64,000 nt of DNA from Paenibacillus sp. USDA918EY. Lineage in GTDB: Bacteria; Bacillota; Bacilli; Paenibacillales; Paenibacillaceae. The stretch is from positions 558,001 to 622,000 of the forward strand of contig NZ_WTWY01000001.1 of NCBI RefSeq assembly GCF_009870825.1, given 5' to 3'. Under the pieces are notes generated by a model, which had not been told where the DNA came from, made no database searches, and saw only the letters and a list, made by a program, of their open reading frames with translations. How positions within the stretch are numbered: position 1 is the first letter of the stretch; each line of letters begins with the position of its first letter. Shown piece by piece: positions 8,189 to 18,096 of the stretch. Position numbers and translations under genes: made by a program.

Positions 8189-9945
8189 CGACCAAAGCGT
8201 ATATCAAGGATTATCCCAGACCCCAATTCGTACGCAAGGATTGGACGAACCTGAACGGAGAGTGGAGCTTCCGGTTCGACGACCATAACGCGGGCGAACA
8301 GGACAATTGGCAGGAGAAGTTCACGGAAACGCATAAGATCAACGTCCCTTTTACGTACGAAACCAAGATGAGCGGCATCGGAGCGGAAGAATTTCACCCG
8401 AACGTTTGGTACAGCAGACAGGTACATATTCCAAAAGAAGCCGAGGGCCAACGGGTGATCCTGCATTTTCAAGCGGTAGATCACGTGGCCAAAGTATGGG
8501 TCAACGGCAAAATGGCCGGGAGCCACCAGGGCGGATATGCGGCATTTTCTTTTGATGTCACCCCATATCTCGTTTTCGGATCCGACAATCAAATTACGGT
8601 GAAGGCGGAGGACAGCGACAGCTGCACCCAGCCGCGCGGCAAACAACGGTGGACGAAGGACAACTTCGAATGCTTTTACGTCCAAACGACGGGGATTTGG
8701 CAGACCGTATGGCTTGAATACGTGGAGGAACAGCGGCTGGAGTCGGTTAAAATCACGCCGGATATCGACCGTAATATCGTACGCTTCGATTACGAGGTGA
8801 ACGGGGTGCCGGCGGCAGGCGATTTGAAGCTGGAAGCCATCGTGACCTTGAAAGACAAACCTGTTAAACGGGTAAGTTTGGTGATCGATAGACCTTGCCT
8901 GACGGTGGAAGTTGATCTCATCCACGAGGCTAACGGACCATGGAAAAAAAGTCTGTGGTCTCCCCAGCACCCGAATCTGTACGATGTCGAGTTTGTCCTG
9001 ACCTTGAACGATCAAGTGGTGGACCGAGTGTTTTCCTATTTCGGGATGAGAAAGATTTCGATTGAAAAAGGCAAGGTGCTGCTGAACAATGTTCCGATCT
9101 ACCAAAGATTGATTTTGGACCAAGGGTATTGGACGGACAGCCATTTGACGCCGCCAAGCGAGGAAGCGCTCATCGAAGATATCGACAGAATGCTGGAGAT
9201 GGGCTACAACGGCGTACGCAAGCATATGAAAATCGAAGATGCCCGTTTTCTCTATTGGTGTGACGTCAAAGGCCTGCTCGTATGGTCCGAAATGGCCGCA
9301 ACCTTCGAGTTCCATGATCGGGCGGTCGAAGCGTTTACGAAGGAATGGGTGGAGATCGTTCAGCAGCAGTATAACCACCCCAGCATCATCACTTGGATTC
9401 CGTTCAACGAATCATGGGGGATTGCGTCCATCCTTCGCGACCCGAGACAGCAGAAATTTACCGAGGGCATTTATCATTTGACCAAATCGATCGATCCGTA
9501 CCGCCCGGTCATCACAAACGACGGCTGGGAGCATACCGTATCCGACATTTTGACGCTGCACGATTACGTGGAGACCGGCGACGGATTTATGAAACGGTAT
9601 TCCAATCTGGAGGCGGTCCTCTCTTGCGAAACGACCTGCAACCAATGGAAATATGCCTTCGCGGAAGGATACGCCTACCGGGGACAACCGATTATCATCA
9701 GCGAATACGGCGGCATTGCGTTCCAATCGGACAAAGGTTGGGGCTACGGCCATCAGGTCTCTTCCGAAGAAGAATTCATGGCGCGTTTCGAGGGATTGAC
9801 CAAGGCGATCAAAAGCGTCGATGCGATTGTCGGCTATTGTTATACCCAGCTTACCGACGTTCAGCAGGAGATCAACGGTCTCTTGTATGAAGACCGCAGC
9901 CCTAAACTCCCGCTTGATAAAATTAAAAAAATCAATATGGCATAA
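8185..9945 (+). CDS. GH2-family beta-glycosidase, cytoplasmic
   Basis: A 586-residue GH2 enzyme with the N-terminal jelly-roll sugar-binding domain (NGEWSFRFDD, VWYSRQVHIP), the Ig-like middle domain and a TIM barrel carrying acid/base E409 (IPFNESWG) and nucleophile E507 (IISEYGGI). It lacks the large C-terminal domains of LacZ. The ATG at 8185 follows AGGAGGAAAG and overlaps the arabinofuranosidase stop. GH2 includes beta-galactosidases, beta-glucuronidases, beta-mannosidases and arabinopyranosidases, so the substrate is not assignable. Coupling to GH51 suggests it removes another xylan or arabinogalactan side-chain sugar. There is no signal peptide. A strong terminator follows. Confidence 0.9.
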   Translation: MTTKAYIKDYPRPQFVRKDWTNLNGEWSFRFDDHNAGEQDNWQEKFTETHKINVPFTYETKMSGIGAEEFHPNVWYSRQVHIPKEAEGQRVILHFQAVDHVAKVWVNGKMAGSHQGGYAAFSFDVTPYLVFGSDNQITVKAEDSDSCTQPRGKQRWTKDNFECFYVQTTGIWQTVWLEYVEEQRLESVKITPDIDRNIVRFDYEVNGVPAAGDLKLEAIVTLKDKPVKRVSLVIDRPCLTVEVDLIHEANGPWKKSLWSPQHPNLYDVEFVLTLNDQVVDRVFSYFGMRKISIEKGKVLLNNVPIYQRLILDQGYWTDSHLTPPSEEALIEDIDRMLEMGYNGVRKHMKIEDARFLYWCDVKGLLVWSEMAATFEFHDRAVEAFTKEWVEIVQQQYNHPSIITWIPFNESWGIASILRDPRQQKFTEGIYHLTKSIDPYRPVITNDGWEHTVSDILTLHDYVETGDGFMKRYSNLEAVLSCETTCNQWKYAFAEGYAYRGQPIIISEYGGIAFQSDKGWGYGHQVSSEEEFMARFEGLTKAIKSVDAIVGYCYTQLTDVQQEINGLLYEDRSPKLPLDKIKKINMA

Positions 9946-9966
9946 CCGCACGACGCAAAGCAACCG

Positions 9967-10002
9967 GAGCCAAAAGAGAACCTGTTTTTCTTTTGGCTCT
10001 TG
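9967..10002 (+). terminator. intrinsic terminator after the GH51-GH2 operon
   Basis: An 11-base perfect stem GAGCCAAAAGA (9967-9977) with TCTTTTGGCTC (9989-9999), followed by a short TTGT tail. It lies 22 bases after the GH2 stop. From here to 10148 no gene is visible, only the leader of the next gene. Confidence 0.75.
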
Positions 10003-10148
10003 TCATATGGCGGGAAGGGGGTGATAAATTCGGTCCCGCGCAGGACGCGATACAGAACCAAGCTGCGCCCCAGGTGAATTTGAAATGAAGCCAGAGTCAA
10101 GCCATCACCGAAGGTACATCTTCAGAAGAAAAGGGAGGAAATTATAAA

Positions 10149-12620
10149 GTGAAAACGATGCGATGGTTATTTTTGTTAGCGGTTACATTTTCTCTTGTCG
10201 CTTCGGTGCCAACGGAAACGCATGCCTATCAAAATCCGCGATCACTGCCGGGCGAGTGGGAGCAGTACGGGCTCGGCGATCCCTATGTCATGAAATTCAA
10301 CGGGTATTACTATTTGTATGTGAGTACGAGAGACACGGACGACGGCGTTAAAGTGTGGAGCTCCCGGGACTTGGTAAACTGGTCCTACCGCGGTTTGGCG
10401 GCAACGGATTCGATTACGCATGGCGCGTATGCCCCTGAGGTCATCTACTGGAACGGCAGGTTCTATATGTACACTTCTCCCGCCGGAAAAGGCCATTACG
10501 TCCTCAGCAGCTCGAGTCCAACCGGACCGTTCGAAGTCGTAACCGGCAATCTTGGGAAAACGATCGACGGCAATGTGTTTATCGACGATGACGGTTCATT
10601 CAGCTTTTTTCATGCCGGTCAGGGCCGCATCGATGCGGCGCCGATGAGCAGTCCCACCACCATTGGAACAAGCTCGCCAACGGGAATCGGCATGGGGGGC
10701 TGGACCGAAGGGCCGACCGTCTTCAAACGCAATGGAAAATATTATATGACTTATACCGGCAATCACGTGTTCAGCAAAGGTTACCGGGTTGATTATGCCG
10801 TTAGCACAACGGGGCCGCGATCCGATTATGTGGCCGACAGCCTGAACCCGGCTTTGATCAGCACGGAAGGGCCAACCGTAGGTCTCGGCCATAATTCCGT
10901 GGTGATCGGTCCCAATCTGGACACGCATTACATGATTTATCACAATTTTGAGGGCCCCGGCGTCATTGGCCCGCTGCGCCATTTGAACATGGACCGCATC
11001 GTTTGGAACAACGACAAGATGATCGTACTCGGTCCAACCGCGACGCCGCAGCCCGATCCGGAAATGCCTGCTTTTTACGATTATTTCGACCGAACGTCGA
11101 TCGGAAGCGGGTGGGCCAATGTGAACGGAGGCCATTGGGGAATTTACAATCAAGAGCTGATGTGGCAGGATTCGGTCGGCGATACCACCTGGCATAAGCA
11201 AATTTCGGCGGCGGCGAGCGCATCCGATTACACGGCCGAATTTAATATGAAGGAAATGAAGCGGGGCGCTTCCGCAAGCCCGAGATACGGCGCCACCTTT
11301 TCATATAAGGACGAGAATAATTTCGGGGTAGCGATGCTCAGTTCGAAAAATAACCGCCTCGCCACGTTTTTCCGGATTAACGGCGTGGACCAGGCGTGGC
11401 AAACGTTCGACCTGCCCGCAGGTTTCGATTATTCGAAGTGGCATCATATCCGCATTGAGAAATCCGGATCCACGTTTAAGTTTTATGTAGACGGCATGAT
11501 GAAAGGGACGCGCACAGCCAATTTGGGCGGAGGCAAAATCGGTGTCCTGACGGAAGACACGCATGCGGATTTCGGATTTGTCGCTTTCAGCAACGATGTG
11601 AACGGAAGCAGCGCATGGGATGCTTATAAACCGGTTCCGGGCAAGATTGAAGCGGTGCATTACATGAAAGGAGGCGAAGGGGTCGCCTATCACGACACCA
11701 CCGCGAATAATATCGGAGGCGCGTACCGCAACGATGCCGGCGATATTCGTCTGGGCGGCGAAGGCTTGTTCAATCTGGGCTGGAATCAAACCGGAGAATG
11801 GTATAAGTATAAAGTGAATGTGGAGTCCAGCGGTTATTACGACATCGATTTCCGTATGGCCACCACGATGAGCGGCGTTCAAATCCGCTTGTGGGACGGA
11901 TCGGCGGACTTAACCGGGATCATTGACGTTCCGAATACGGGAGATTGGGACAACTGGCGTACCGTATCTAAAAAAGGCGTTTATTTGAATGCCGGACAGC
12001 GGGAGCTGAGGGTTGAGTTCGTTAAAGGCGAGGCGGATTTTTCGCGGATGACGTTCCATAAAAACGCAGGCGTTACCAGCATTAGCGATGATTTCAACGA
12101 CGGCAATGACGACGGATGGACACGCTTTGAAGGCAGCTGGGCCGTGGAGAACGGCGAGTACAGCTCGGGAAGCAGCACGGGGCCTGCCAAGACGACGATC
12201 GGAGACGCGAATTGGACGGATTATACGGTCGAAGCCGACGTCAAGATGATCGACTCGGGAGGCGACGGGGGGGTGCTCGTCAGGGTGTCCAATCCTTCCC
12301 ATGGCACGGAGCGGGGGCAGAACAACTTTGACGCATTGCAGGGATATTACGCCTACTTGACGACAAGCGGCGTGAATCTGGGCAAGATGAATTACAGTTG
12401 GAATTTCATCAAAGGATCGCCGCAGAAGTACGCGACGGACACTTGGTACCATATGAAGGTAGTCGTGAAAGATACGAACATTAAAGTCTACGTCGACGAT
12501 ATGGATCAACCGAAAATCGATTATACCGACAACAGCTTGAACCCGTTCACGCATGGCAAAGTTGGGCTCAGAACGGCCGGCAAGCATACGCATTTCGATA
12601 ACTTCAAGGTTTATCCTTAA
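10149..12620 (+). CDS. secreted multidomain GH43 glycosidase with CBM6
   Basis: An 823-residue exported enzyme. It has a signal peptide (residues 1-26, cleavage after THA), then a GH43 five-bladed propeller (about 30-300) with base D44 in GLGDPYVMK, a second acidic site in DGNVFIDDDG and probable acid Glu in TEGPTVFK. A LamG/DUF1080-like jelly roll (about 308-485), a CBM6-type domain (about 497-640, GEGVAYHDTTANNIGGAYR) and a second LamG-like domain (645-823) follow. GH43 enzymes of this type act as arabinofuranosidases, arabinanases or xylosidases; the subfamily cannot be fixed by eye. GTG is the start, after GGGAGGA at about 10132-10138. It stands alone between two terminators and is probably released or wall-associated, since no anchor is visible. 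Confidence 0.88.
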   Translation: MKTMRWLFLLAVTFSLVASVPTETHAYQNPRSLPGEWEQYGLGDPYVMKFNGYYYLYVSTRDTDDGVKVWSSRDLVNWSYRGLAATDSITHGAYAPEVIYWNGRFYMYTSPAGKGHYVLSSSSPTGPFEVVTGNLGKTIDGNVFIDDDGSFSFFHAGQGRIDAAPMSSPTTIGTSSPTGIGMGGWTEGPTVFKRNGKYYMTYTGNHVFSKGYRVDYAVSTTGPRSDYVADSLNPALISTEGPTVGLGHNSVVIGPNLDTHYMIYHNFEGPGVIGPLRHLNMDRIVWNNDKMIVLGPTATPQPDPEMPAFYDYFDRTSIGSGWANVNGGHWGIYNQELMWQDSVGDTTWHKQISAAASASDYTAEFNMKEMKRGASASPRYGATFSYKDENNFGVAMLSSKNNRLATFFRINGVDQAWQTFDLPAGFDYSKWHHIRIEKSGSTFKFYVDGMMKGTRTANLGGGKIGVLTEDTHADFGFVAFSNDVNGSSAWDAYKPVPGKIEAVHYMKGGEGVAYHDTTANNIGGAYRNDAGDIRLGGEGLFNLGWNQTGEWYKYKVNVESSGYYDIDFRMATTMSGVQIRLWDGSADLTGIIDVPNTGDWDNWRTVSKKGVYLNAGQRELRVEFVKGEADFSRMTFHKNAGVTSISDDFNDGNDDGWTRFEGSWAVENGEYSSGSSTGPAKTTIGDANWTDYTVEADVKMIDSGGDGGVLVRVSNPSHGTERGQNNFDALQGYYAYLTTSGVNLGKMNYSWNFIKGSPQKYATDTWYHMKVVVKDTNIKVYVDDMDQPKIDYTDNSLNPFTHGKVGLRTAGKHTHFDNFKVYP

Positions 12621-12662
12621 CAAGTCAGTTTCTGGGGGAATAGTTTCAGAGATATCGGTTCC

Positions 12663-12701
12663 AAAAATCCAAGAGCGTGTCACTCGCTCTTGGATTTTTT
12701 T
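12663..12701. terminator. bidirectional terminator
   Basis: A near-perfect 15-base stem, AAAAATCCAAGAGCG (12663-12677) with its complement ending in a T-run (12685-12701). Both flanks are A/T runs, so it can end transcription of the GH43 gene on the plus strand and the TetR gene on the minus strand. Confidence 0.85.
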
Positions 12702-12705
12702 AAAG

Positions 12706-13260
12706 TCAAGACACTGTCGGCAGATGCTGTTTCAGCAGCATCATCAATTGAATGACCATCTCCTCCGCAGGATACGGCATGGAATTCACGATCCACCATT
12801 CCACCAGGCCGGTAATCGCCGAAGCTAGGAATTGCACGGTGATCTCCCGATTCATCCCTGCAGGAAGGCCGTAAAGATTGATTTGTTCCTCGGCTCCCTT
12901 CATGATGTATGCCATGATCTGGCTTCGGAACGCATGGGTTCCTTTTCGGGTCAAAAGCGTTACATAAATGTGCGCGTTTTGTTCCAAATATTCAAAGGTT
13001 TGAAGCAGCGGACCTTCGGACGCAAGCAGGGATGTCTCTTTCTTTGGCATGCAGCTTTCGTACAACTGCTTCAAATACGTGTCGATGCACTGATCCAGCA
13101 AGTCGTATTTGTCCGTGTAATGCAAATAGATGGTTCCGCGGTTTACATTGGCCCGGTCGGCAATTTCATTGATCGTGATCTGCTCGATTTTTTTCTCCTT
13201 CAGTAGTTCGACGAAAGCTTTGAGAATCGCTTCCTTCGTTTTCGGGATCCGTCTGTCCAT
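12706..13260 (-). CDS. TetR/AcrR-family transcriptional regulator
   Basis: 184 residues. The N-terminal helix-turn-helix (about 10-50) includes INEIADRANVNRGTIYLHYTDK, a textbook TetR motif; the rest is the helical ligand-binding domain. The start ATG at 13260 has AAAGGAG 7-8 bases upstream; an earlier in-frame start at 13287 is less likely. It diverges from a ketopantoate-reductase-like gene, and matching palindromes TTGATNNATCRA lie in the shared intergenic region, which fits autoregulation plus control of the neighbour. The ligand is unknown. Codon use resembles the surroundings, and there is no link to xylan use. Confidence 0.9.
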   Translation of the reverse strand: MDRRIPKTKEAILKAFVELLKEKKIEQITINEIADRANVNRGTIYLHYTDKYDLLDQCIDTYLKQLYESCMPKKETSLLASEGPLLQTFEYLEQNAHIYVTLLTRKGTHAFRSQIMAYIMKGAEEQINLYGLPAGMNREITVQFLASAITGLVEWWIVNSMPYPAEEMVIQLMMLLKQHLPTVS

Positions 13261-13301
13261 CGTTTCTCCTTTCAGTTTTTTAAACATATGGGGTTGATTT
13301 G

Positions 13302-13313
13302 TTGATTTATCGA
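13302..13313. promoter_or_regulatory. probable TetR operator, copy 1
   Basis: TTGATTTATCGA is a near-palindrome with one mismatch. It matches the copy at 13382-13393 and lies about 42 bases upstream of the TetR start, inside its likely promoter. A partial third TTGATTT occurs at 13294. Confidence 0.5.
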
Positions 13314-13381
13314 CAAACGCATGGATATTACCGATTGAAGCGATGCTGACGCATTGCTATGCTAAGTCTAATCAACAAACG

Positions 13382-13393
13382 TTGATAAATCAA
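13382..13393. promoter_or_regulatory. probable TetR operator, copy 2
   Basis: TTGATAAATCAA is a perfect TTGAT-AA-ATCAA palindrome, overlapped on its left by TCAAC-AAAC-GTTGA. It lies 36 bases upstream of the divergently transcribed reductase gene. Confidence 0.55.
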
Positions 13394-13428
13394 TATAAGT
13401 TTAAAAATGAGCAATCGGAGGAAAACAT

Positions 13429-14352
13429 ATGAAAGTGTTGGTGTATGGGGCGGGCGTGTGGGGCAGCTACTTGGCGCATGTTCTGGTGCGGGGCGGCCAT
13501 GACGTTACCGTATTGGCTAGAGGAAAGCGAGCGGAGGAGCTGGAGCGGAACGGGGTCGTCATCCGTCATTATTTACAGCGCCGAACGACCATCGATCAGG
13601 TTCGTGTCATTCGGACGCTGGAAGAGGATGAGGGCTACGATATCATCTTTGTGGTGATGACCTATTCGGATTTTCCGTCCGTGCTGCCTATTCTGGCCGC
13701 CAATCGGAGCCGTCATATCGTTTTGGTGGGCAATAATGCGGATGCCCGCAGGATGCAAATGGAGCTGCAAAACATGAGCCGTACGGAAAAACAGGTCGCT
13801 TTCGGTTTCCAGATTAACGGCGGCCGCCGGGAAAACGGACGTATCGTTTGCATCCGCGGAGGCGGGCAAATGGTGCTGGGCGGGCTTGACGGTCCGATTC
13901 CTTTTCGGCCTTTGCTGGAGAAGGCATTTGACACGGTCAAATATAAACTGATCTTTCACGAAGATATGGACGCCTGGCTGAAAAACCACATCGTGCCGAT
14001 TATAGCGTTAACTTCAGCCTTGTTTGCCAAAGGGGGGAGTCTAAGAGAGCTTGCGAGGGATAAAGAAATGCTCAGACAGATCATTGCGGCCATTGGCGAA
14101 GGTTTCGATGTGCTGGAAGCATTGGGATACATGATGACGCCGGCAAGCCAGGCAAGGCTTTTTCGCAAAAATAAACGCACAGCCTATCTCATGCTGAAAA
14201 TCTATCATCTCCTGCCATTTTCCCGATTCTTCGACGGTTCTTATGACGAAATTGCCTCTTTATTCGAAGCGTTTGGCGAATGGAAGCGGAAATCAGGCAT
14301 TCCGACGCCCCGCTTGGACGATCTTGAAAGACGTCTGCTTGGGAGCAGATGA
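13429..14352 (+). CDS. ketopantoate reductase family (PanE/ApbA-like) oxidoreductase
   Basis: 307 residues. The N-terminus MKVLVYGAGVWGSYLAHVL is a Rossmann NADP-binding motif (GxGxxG), and the C-terminal part is the helical ApbA_C-type domain. Homologues reduce 2-dehydropantoate to pantoate, but many paralogues in this family act on other 2-keto substrates. Divergence from a TetR regulator, rather than clustering with pan genes, argues that this is an inducible paralogue and not the housekeeping PanE. The start ATG follows TCGGAGGAAAA. Function beyond NADP-dependent reductase is uncertain. Confidence 0.8.
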   Translation: MKVLVYGAGVWGSYLAHVLVRGGHDVTVLARGKRAEELERNGVVIRHYLQRRTTIDQVRVIRTLEEDEGYDIIFVVMTYSDFPSVLPILAANRSRHIVLVGNNADARRMQMELQNMSRTEKQVAFGFQINGGRRENGRIVCIRGGGQMVLGGLDGPIPFRPLLEKAFDTVKYKLIFHEDMDAWLKNHIVPIIALTSALFAKGGSLRELARDKEMLRQIIAAIGEGFDVLEALGYMMTPASQARLFRKNKRTAYLMLKIYHLLPFSRFFDGSYDEIASLFEAFGEWKRKSGIPTPRLDDLERRLLGSR

Positions 14353-14485
14353 TCGGACCAGCCGATAGACATCGGGTGTGCAGGTCCGAATTCGCCGGCC
14401 GTCGAGGTTAAGCAATCTGCGAGAAATGAACCCCAGTCAATGTTGATATAATGGATTCATCATACTCTTGGAGGTGGATTTTGAT

Positions 14486-15046
14486 ATGGGCGAGATTGTT
14501 CTAACCATGCAGGTGTCGTTGGACGGGATTGTCTCGGATGAGCACAAATGGATGACTTTGAGTGAGGAGATTTTCGAAGATTATCTGGAATATTACAAGA
14601 CGGTCGATACGATCATCGTCGGTAGAAACACATATGCTTCTCTCGCCGATTATTGGCAGCAGGCGGAGAACTCTTCCAAAAATTCGTTGGAACGGGCTAT
14701 CGCCCAAAAAATGAATGACATTCCTAAAGTCGTGATCTCGCGTTCCGATGTGGAATTAAACTGGAGAAACTCGGAGTTATGGCTGGTCCATGACAATCAG
14801 GCATTCGCTGAAAAACTTGAAGTCCGGAAAAAAGAGGCGGGACGGATATCGGTTGAAAGCGGGGTTAGGACATGGAAATCCTTTATCGAACACGACCTTT
14901 ACGACGATTTATGGTTGCTTGTCCATCCCGTCATCGCAGCCGCGGGTGAACGTTTATTCGCATTGGCCGGACAACAGCAACCCCTCCAATTAGCCGACGC
15001 TAAAACCTATTCGAACGGTGTCGTTGGGTTGCATTACAAAAAATAA
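14486..15046 (+). CDS. RibD C-terminal/dihydrofolate-reductase-like protein (YyaP/YwjB type)
   Basis: 186 residues matching the RibD_C/DHFR-like fold: N-terminal strand IVLTMQVSLDGIVSDEH, motif DTIIVGRNTYASLADYW and C-terminal strand YSNGVVGLHYKK. Such proteins are small NADPH-binding reductases of unknown physiological substrate. The start is taken at ATG 14486, with GGAGGTGG at about 14469-14477; TTG 14468 overlaps that site. It is probably monocistronic and ends at a terminator. A TATAAT at 14447-14452 may be its -10, but no convincing -35 was seen. Confidence 0.82.
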   Translation: MGEIVLTMQVSLDGIVSDEHKWMTLSEEIFEDYLEYYKTVDTIIVGRNTYASLADYWQQAENSSKNSLERAIAQKMNDIPKVVISRSDVELNWRNSELWLVHDNQAFAEKLEVRKKEAGRISVESGVRTWKSFIEHDLYDDLWLLVHPVIAAAGERLFALAGQQQPLQLADAKTYSNGVVGLHYKK

Positions 15047-15054
15047 TCGACCCT

Positions 15055-15092
15055 AAAAAGAAGGACGATGGAATCATTCGCCCTTCTTTTTT
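15055..15092 (+). terminator. intrinsic terminator, duplicated near 63.66 kb
   Basis: Stem AAAAAGAAGG (15055-15064) with CCTTCTTTTT ending in T6. The loop GACGATGGAATCATT is almost identical to that of the terminator at 63656-63689, and the sequence beyond it is also related at both places. Confidence 0.75.
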
Positions 15093-15150
15093 AATGGAAT
15101 AAACAATCTTCCCATAAGGTTTGAAGTGGAAGGCCTCGTGTTGCTTTGGC
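15091..15150 (-). pseudogene. remnant of a GrpB-family gene, C-terminal 15-19 codons
   Basis: On the minus strand, bases 15150 to 15091 read ...TRGLPLQTLWEDCLFH then stop, matching the end of the GrpB-family gene at 63745-64000 (ERGLPLQNVWED). The core 15105-15139 agrees with 63747-63780 at about 29 of 34 bases. A stop codon sits immediately upstream in frame and no further similarity is visible, so only the tail of a paralogue survives. Confidence 0.6.
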
Positions 15151-15372
15151 TCATCATGTTGTTGAGGCATCATTCGCCCCAAGAATCTTTTTTGTTAGAA
15201 TTCAAGTCGAAAACGGGCAATAGAATCAAAAAATGCTTATTGTACCGAAAAGAGAGAGGGCTGATAATGAGGGAAAAGCGGATGGACGACGAATAAGGCG
15301 ATGGACTTTTCCGAAACGGGACGCGAAAGACGGGGAATGAACACTATTTTAATTAACGGGGAGTGTATCCCG

Positions 15373-17706
15373 ATGGGGGAACAACCAAAAACAAAGAGCC
15401 AGCTCCTGTTATTCGAGGAGCCGGCGAATAAATGGGATGAAGCGTTGCCGATCGGCAACGGCCGGCTGGGTGCAATGGTATACGGTCAGCCGGGCCGGGA
15501 GCAGCTGCAGCTGAACGAGGACTCCGTATGGTACGGCGGACCGCGGGATCGAAACAACCCCGACGCCAAAGAGAACCTGCCGGAGATCCGCAGGCTTATA
15601 TTTGAAGGGAAATTAGCGGAAGCAGAGCGGCTTGCCCGGCTTTCCCTGTCCGGCCTGCCCGAAACGCAGCGGCACTATCTTCCGCTCGGCCGCTTGATGC
15701 TTGACATTCTACTTCCAAGCGGGAAGCTGGAGAAGTATACTCGCACGCTGGATTTGAACAGCGGCACCGCCGCCGTTTCTTTCACGCAAGGTGGCGTTGC
15801 GTTCAAGCGGGAACTGTTCGCCAGCCACCCCGATCAGGTGATCGTCGTGCGGATGACAGCCGACAGGCCGGGTAAAGTCGGCTTTAGTGCACGCTTGGAA
15901 CGAGGCCAATGGCGTTACGCCGACAGGACCGGCAGATGTGGAGACGACGCGATCTGGATGGGCGGAAGCTGCGGCGGCGAAGGCGGCAGCCTGTTCGGCA
16001 CGGTGTTGAAGGCGGCAGCGGAAGGCGGAGCGGTTAAAGCCATCGGCGAGCATCTCCTTGTGGAGAGCGCAGACAGCGTGACGCTTGTATTGGCGGCCGC
16101 AACCACGTTTAGGTCCTCCGATCCGATCGGTGACGCCTTAAAAAGGGCGGAAGCCGCCATACATGCCGGTTATGCCAATTTGCTCCAACGTCATACAGAC
16201 GATTATCGCGCATTGTTTAGCCGGGTATCGCTTTCGCTAGGTCCATTCGACGCTGAACTTGAATCCATGAGCCTGCCGGACCGCATGGAACGCATGCGCC
16301 GCGGCGGAGCGGATCTGGGAATGTTTGCGCTGTACTTTCAATACGGACGGTATCTGCTGATTGCGAGCAGCCGTCCCGGGTCACTGCCCGCCAATCTTCA
16401 GGGGATTTGGAATGAGCATTTCCTCCCGCCGTGGGACAGCAAATATACGATCAACATCAACGCCCAAATGAATTATTGGCCGGCGGAATTATGCGGCCTT
16501 TCCGAGTGCCATGAGCCGCTGTTCGATTTGTTGGAACGGATGCGTGAGACGGGCCGTCACACGGCGAGCGTCATGTACGGCTGCAGAGGCTTTACGGCTC
16601 ATCATAATACGGACATCTGGGCGGATACCGCTCCTCAGGATTCCTACCTTCCCGCTTCTTACTGGCCGATGGGCGCCGCGTGGCTTTCGCTCCATTTATG
16701 GGAGCGTTACCGCTTTACAATGGACGTGGAGTTTCTGAAACAGGCGTATCCCACGCTGCGCGAAGCAGCGCAGTTTCTTGTTGATTATGTGACTGAAACT
16801 CCAGGGGGCGAGATGGTGACCTGCCCGTCGGTATCCCCGGAGAATACCTACATTCTTCAAAACGGAGAATCGGGCGTTTTATGCGCGGGACCTTCCATGG
16901 ACACCCAAATCATCCGCGAATTGTTTGCAGCCGTTCTTGAAACGGAGGCGATACTTGGAATTACCGGGAATGAAGCCGCCGGAGGGGAGCTGCGGCGGGT
17001 GATGGCCAAACTGCCGCAGCCAAAGATCGGAAGGTACGGCCAACTGCAGGAATGGTACGAGGATGTTGAGGAAGCCGAGCCGGGCCACCGCCATATTTCG
17101 CATTTGTTTGCCCTGTATCCCGGCAGCCAAATCACGCCGGAAGGAACGCCGGAACTGGCCATGGCGGCCAGAAACACGCTGGAACGGCGGCTGGCAAACG
17201 GCGGCGGCCATACGGGGTGGAGCCGGGCGTGGATCATTAATTTCTGGGCGAGGCTCAGGGACGCGGAAGCGGCGGAAAATCATCTCGCGGCGCTTTTGAA
17301 GCACTCCACCCTGCCAAACTTCCTGGATAACCACCCGCCGTTCCAGATTGACGGAAACTTCGGCGGGACGGCTGCGGTAGCCGAGATGCTGCTGCAGAGC
17401 CATGCAGGCCGGCTTGATTTGCTCCCGGCTCTTCCGTCCTCATGGTCGGAGGGGATCGTTAAGGGGCTCCGTGCCAGAGGAGGCTTTACCGTCGACATGG
17501 AGTGGAAGGAAGGGGAGCTGACGCAAGCGACCGTTGTATCCACCGCCGGAGGGCCATGTATTCTTCGTACACGGCGGCCCGTTGCGGTGAAAAAGGATGG
17601 AAAAATGATGCCTCACGAGGAAACCGATGATGGCTGTATCTGTTTTTACACGGAATCGGGAGCAGCCTATAGGATCGAAACGGAGAATTTTCTCCCATCA
17701 ATGTAA
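15373..17706 (+). CDS. GH95 alpha-L-fucosidase/alpha-L-galactosidase-type glycosidase
   Basis: About 777 residues, the full length expected for GH95. Family signatures are all present: N-terminal [18 protein letters not shown], the [16 protein letters not shown] block holding the catalytic-site Asn residues, SPENTY with the general acid Glu, the TGWSRAW block, and [11 protein letters not shown] with the catalytic Asp. No signal peptide is seen, so it works in the cytoplasm. GH95 removes alpha-L-fucose, or alpha-L-galactose as in complex corn-bran xylan. Start choice is open: ATG 15373 has GGGGAG 9 bases upstream, and ATG 15301 and 15337 are possible but have poorly spaced sites. It is single, with esterase downstream after about 490 bases. 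Confidence 0.9.
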   Translation: MGEQPKTKSQLLLFEEPANKWDEALPIGNGRLGAMVYGQPGREQLQLNEDSVWYGGPRDRNNPDAKENLPEIRRLIFEGKLAEAERLARLSLSGLPETQRHYLPLGRLMLDILLPSGKLEKYTRTLDLNSGTAAVSFTQGGVAFKRELFASHPDQVIVVRMTADRPGKVGFSARLERGQWRYADRTGRCGDDAIWMGGSCGGEGGSLFGTVLKAAAEGGAVKAIGEHLLVESADSVTLVLAAATTFRSSDPIGDALKRAEAAIHAGYANLLQRHTDDYRALFSRVSLSLGPFDAELESMSLPDRMERMRRGGADLGMFALYFQYGRYLLIASSRPGSLPANLQGIWNEHFLPPWDSKYTININAQMNYWPAELCGLSECHEPLFDLLERMRETGRHTASVMYGCRGFTAHHNTDIWADTAPQDSYLPASYWPMGAAWLSLHLWERYRFTMDVEFLKQAYPTLREAAQFLVDYVTETPGGEMVTCPSVSPENTYILQNGESGVLCAGPSMDTQIIRELFAAVLETEAILGITGNEAAGGELRRVMAKLPQPKIGRYGQLQEWYEDVEEAEPGHRHISHLFALYPGSQITPEGTPELAMAARNTLERRLANGGGHTGWSRAWIINFWARLRDAEAAENHLAALLKHSTLPNFLDNHPPFQIDGNFGGTAAVAEMLLQSHAGRLDLLPALPSSWSEGIVKGLRARGGFTVDMEWKEGELTQATVVSTAGGPCILRTRRPVAVKKDGKMMPHEETDDGCICFYTESGAAYRIETENFLPSM

Positions 17707-17868
17707 CAAAGTATAGGGAAATTCCCGAGATCGATCATCCAACCGTACTTCTTCGAGCGTGATGAAAGGACGATGCTGCGCCACCGACAACTTTCCGACG
17801 AAGGGATTTGTCTACCGAGGCGTTCATAATGTATGAAACCGATCTGTGACGGGGCGTAGCACAATGAG

Positions 17869-17905
17869 AAGGAAGCCGATCCTCTTGAAGGATGGGCTTC
17901 CTTTG
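17869..17905. terminator. hairpin, probable terminator of GH95 gene
   Basis: AAGGAAGCC pairs with GGCTTCCTT, with an inner ATCCT/AGGAT stem. The T-tract is weak (TTTGATT), so termination efficiency is uncertain. Confidence 0.5.
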
Positions 17906-18082
17906 ATTACGGGGACTGCACTGAAAATACCCGTCTCACAATATATCAATTGGATGTTCGTATATATCATTGTTTAAGTCAGAATGGTCATTTACAATTT
18001 TTTTAATTTCGTGAATGACGAAGAAATGAACTTTCGTCATTGAATATCCGGGGGTGATCGCCCAGGGTTCCATTGCATCCCT

Positions 18083-18096
18083 ATGAAAACGCTTGC
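18083..18096 (+). promoter_or_regulatory. CcpA (cre) site candidate
   Basis: ATGAAAACGCTTGCT fits the cre consensus except for the last base. It lies about 105 bases upstream of the carboxylesterase start. Confidence 0.4.
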
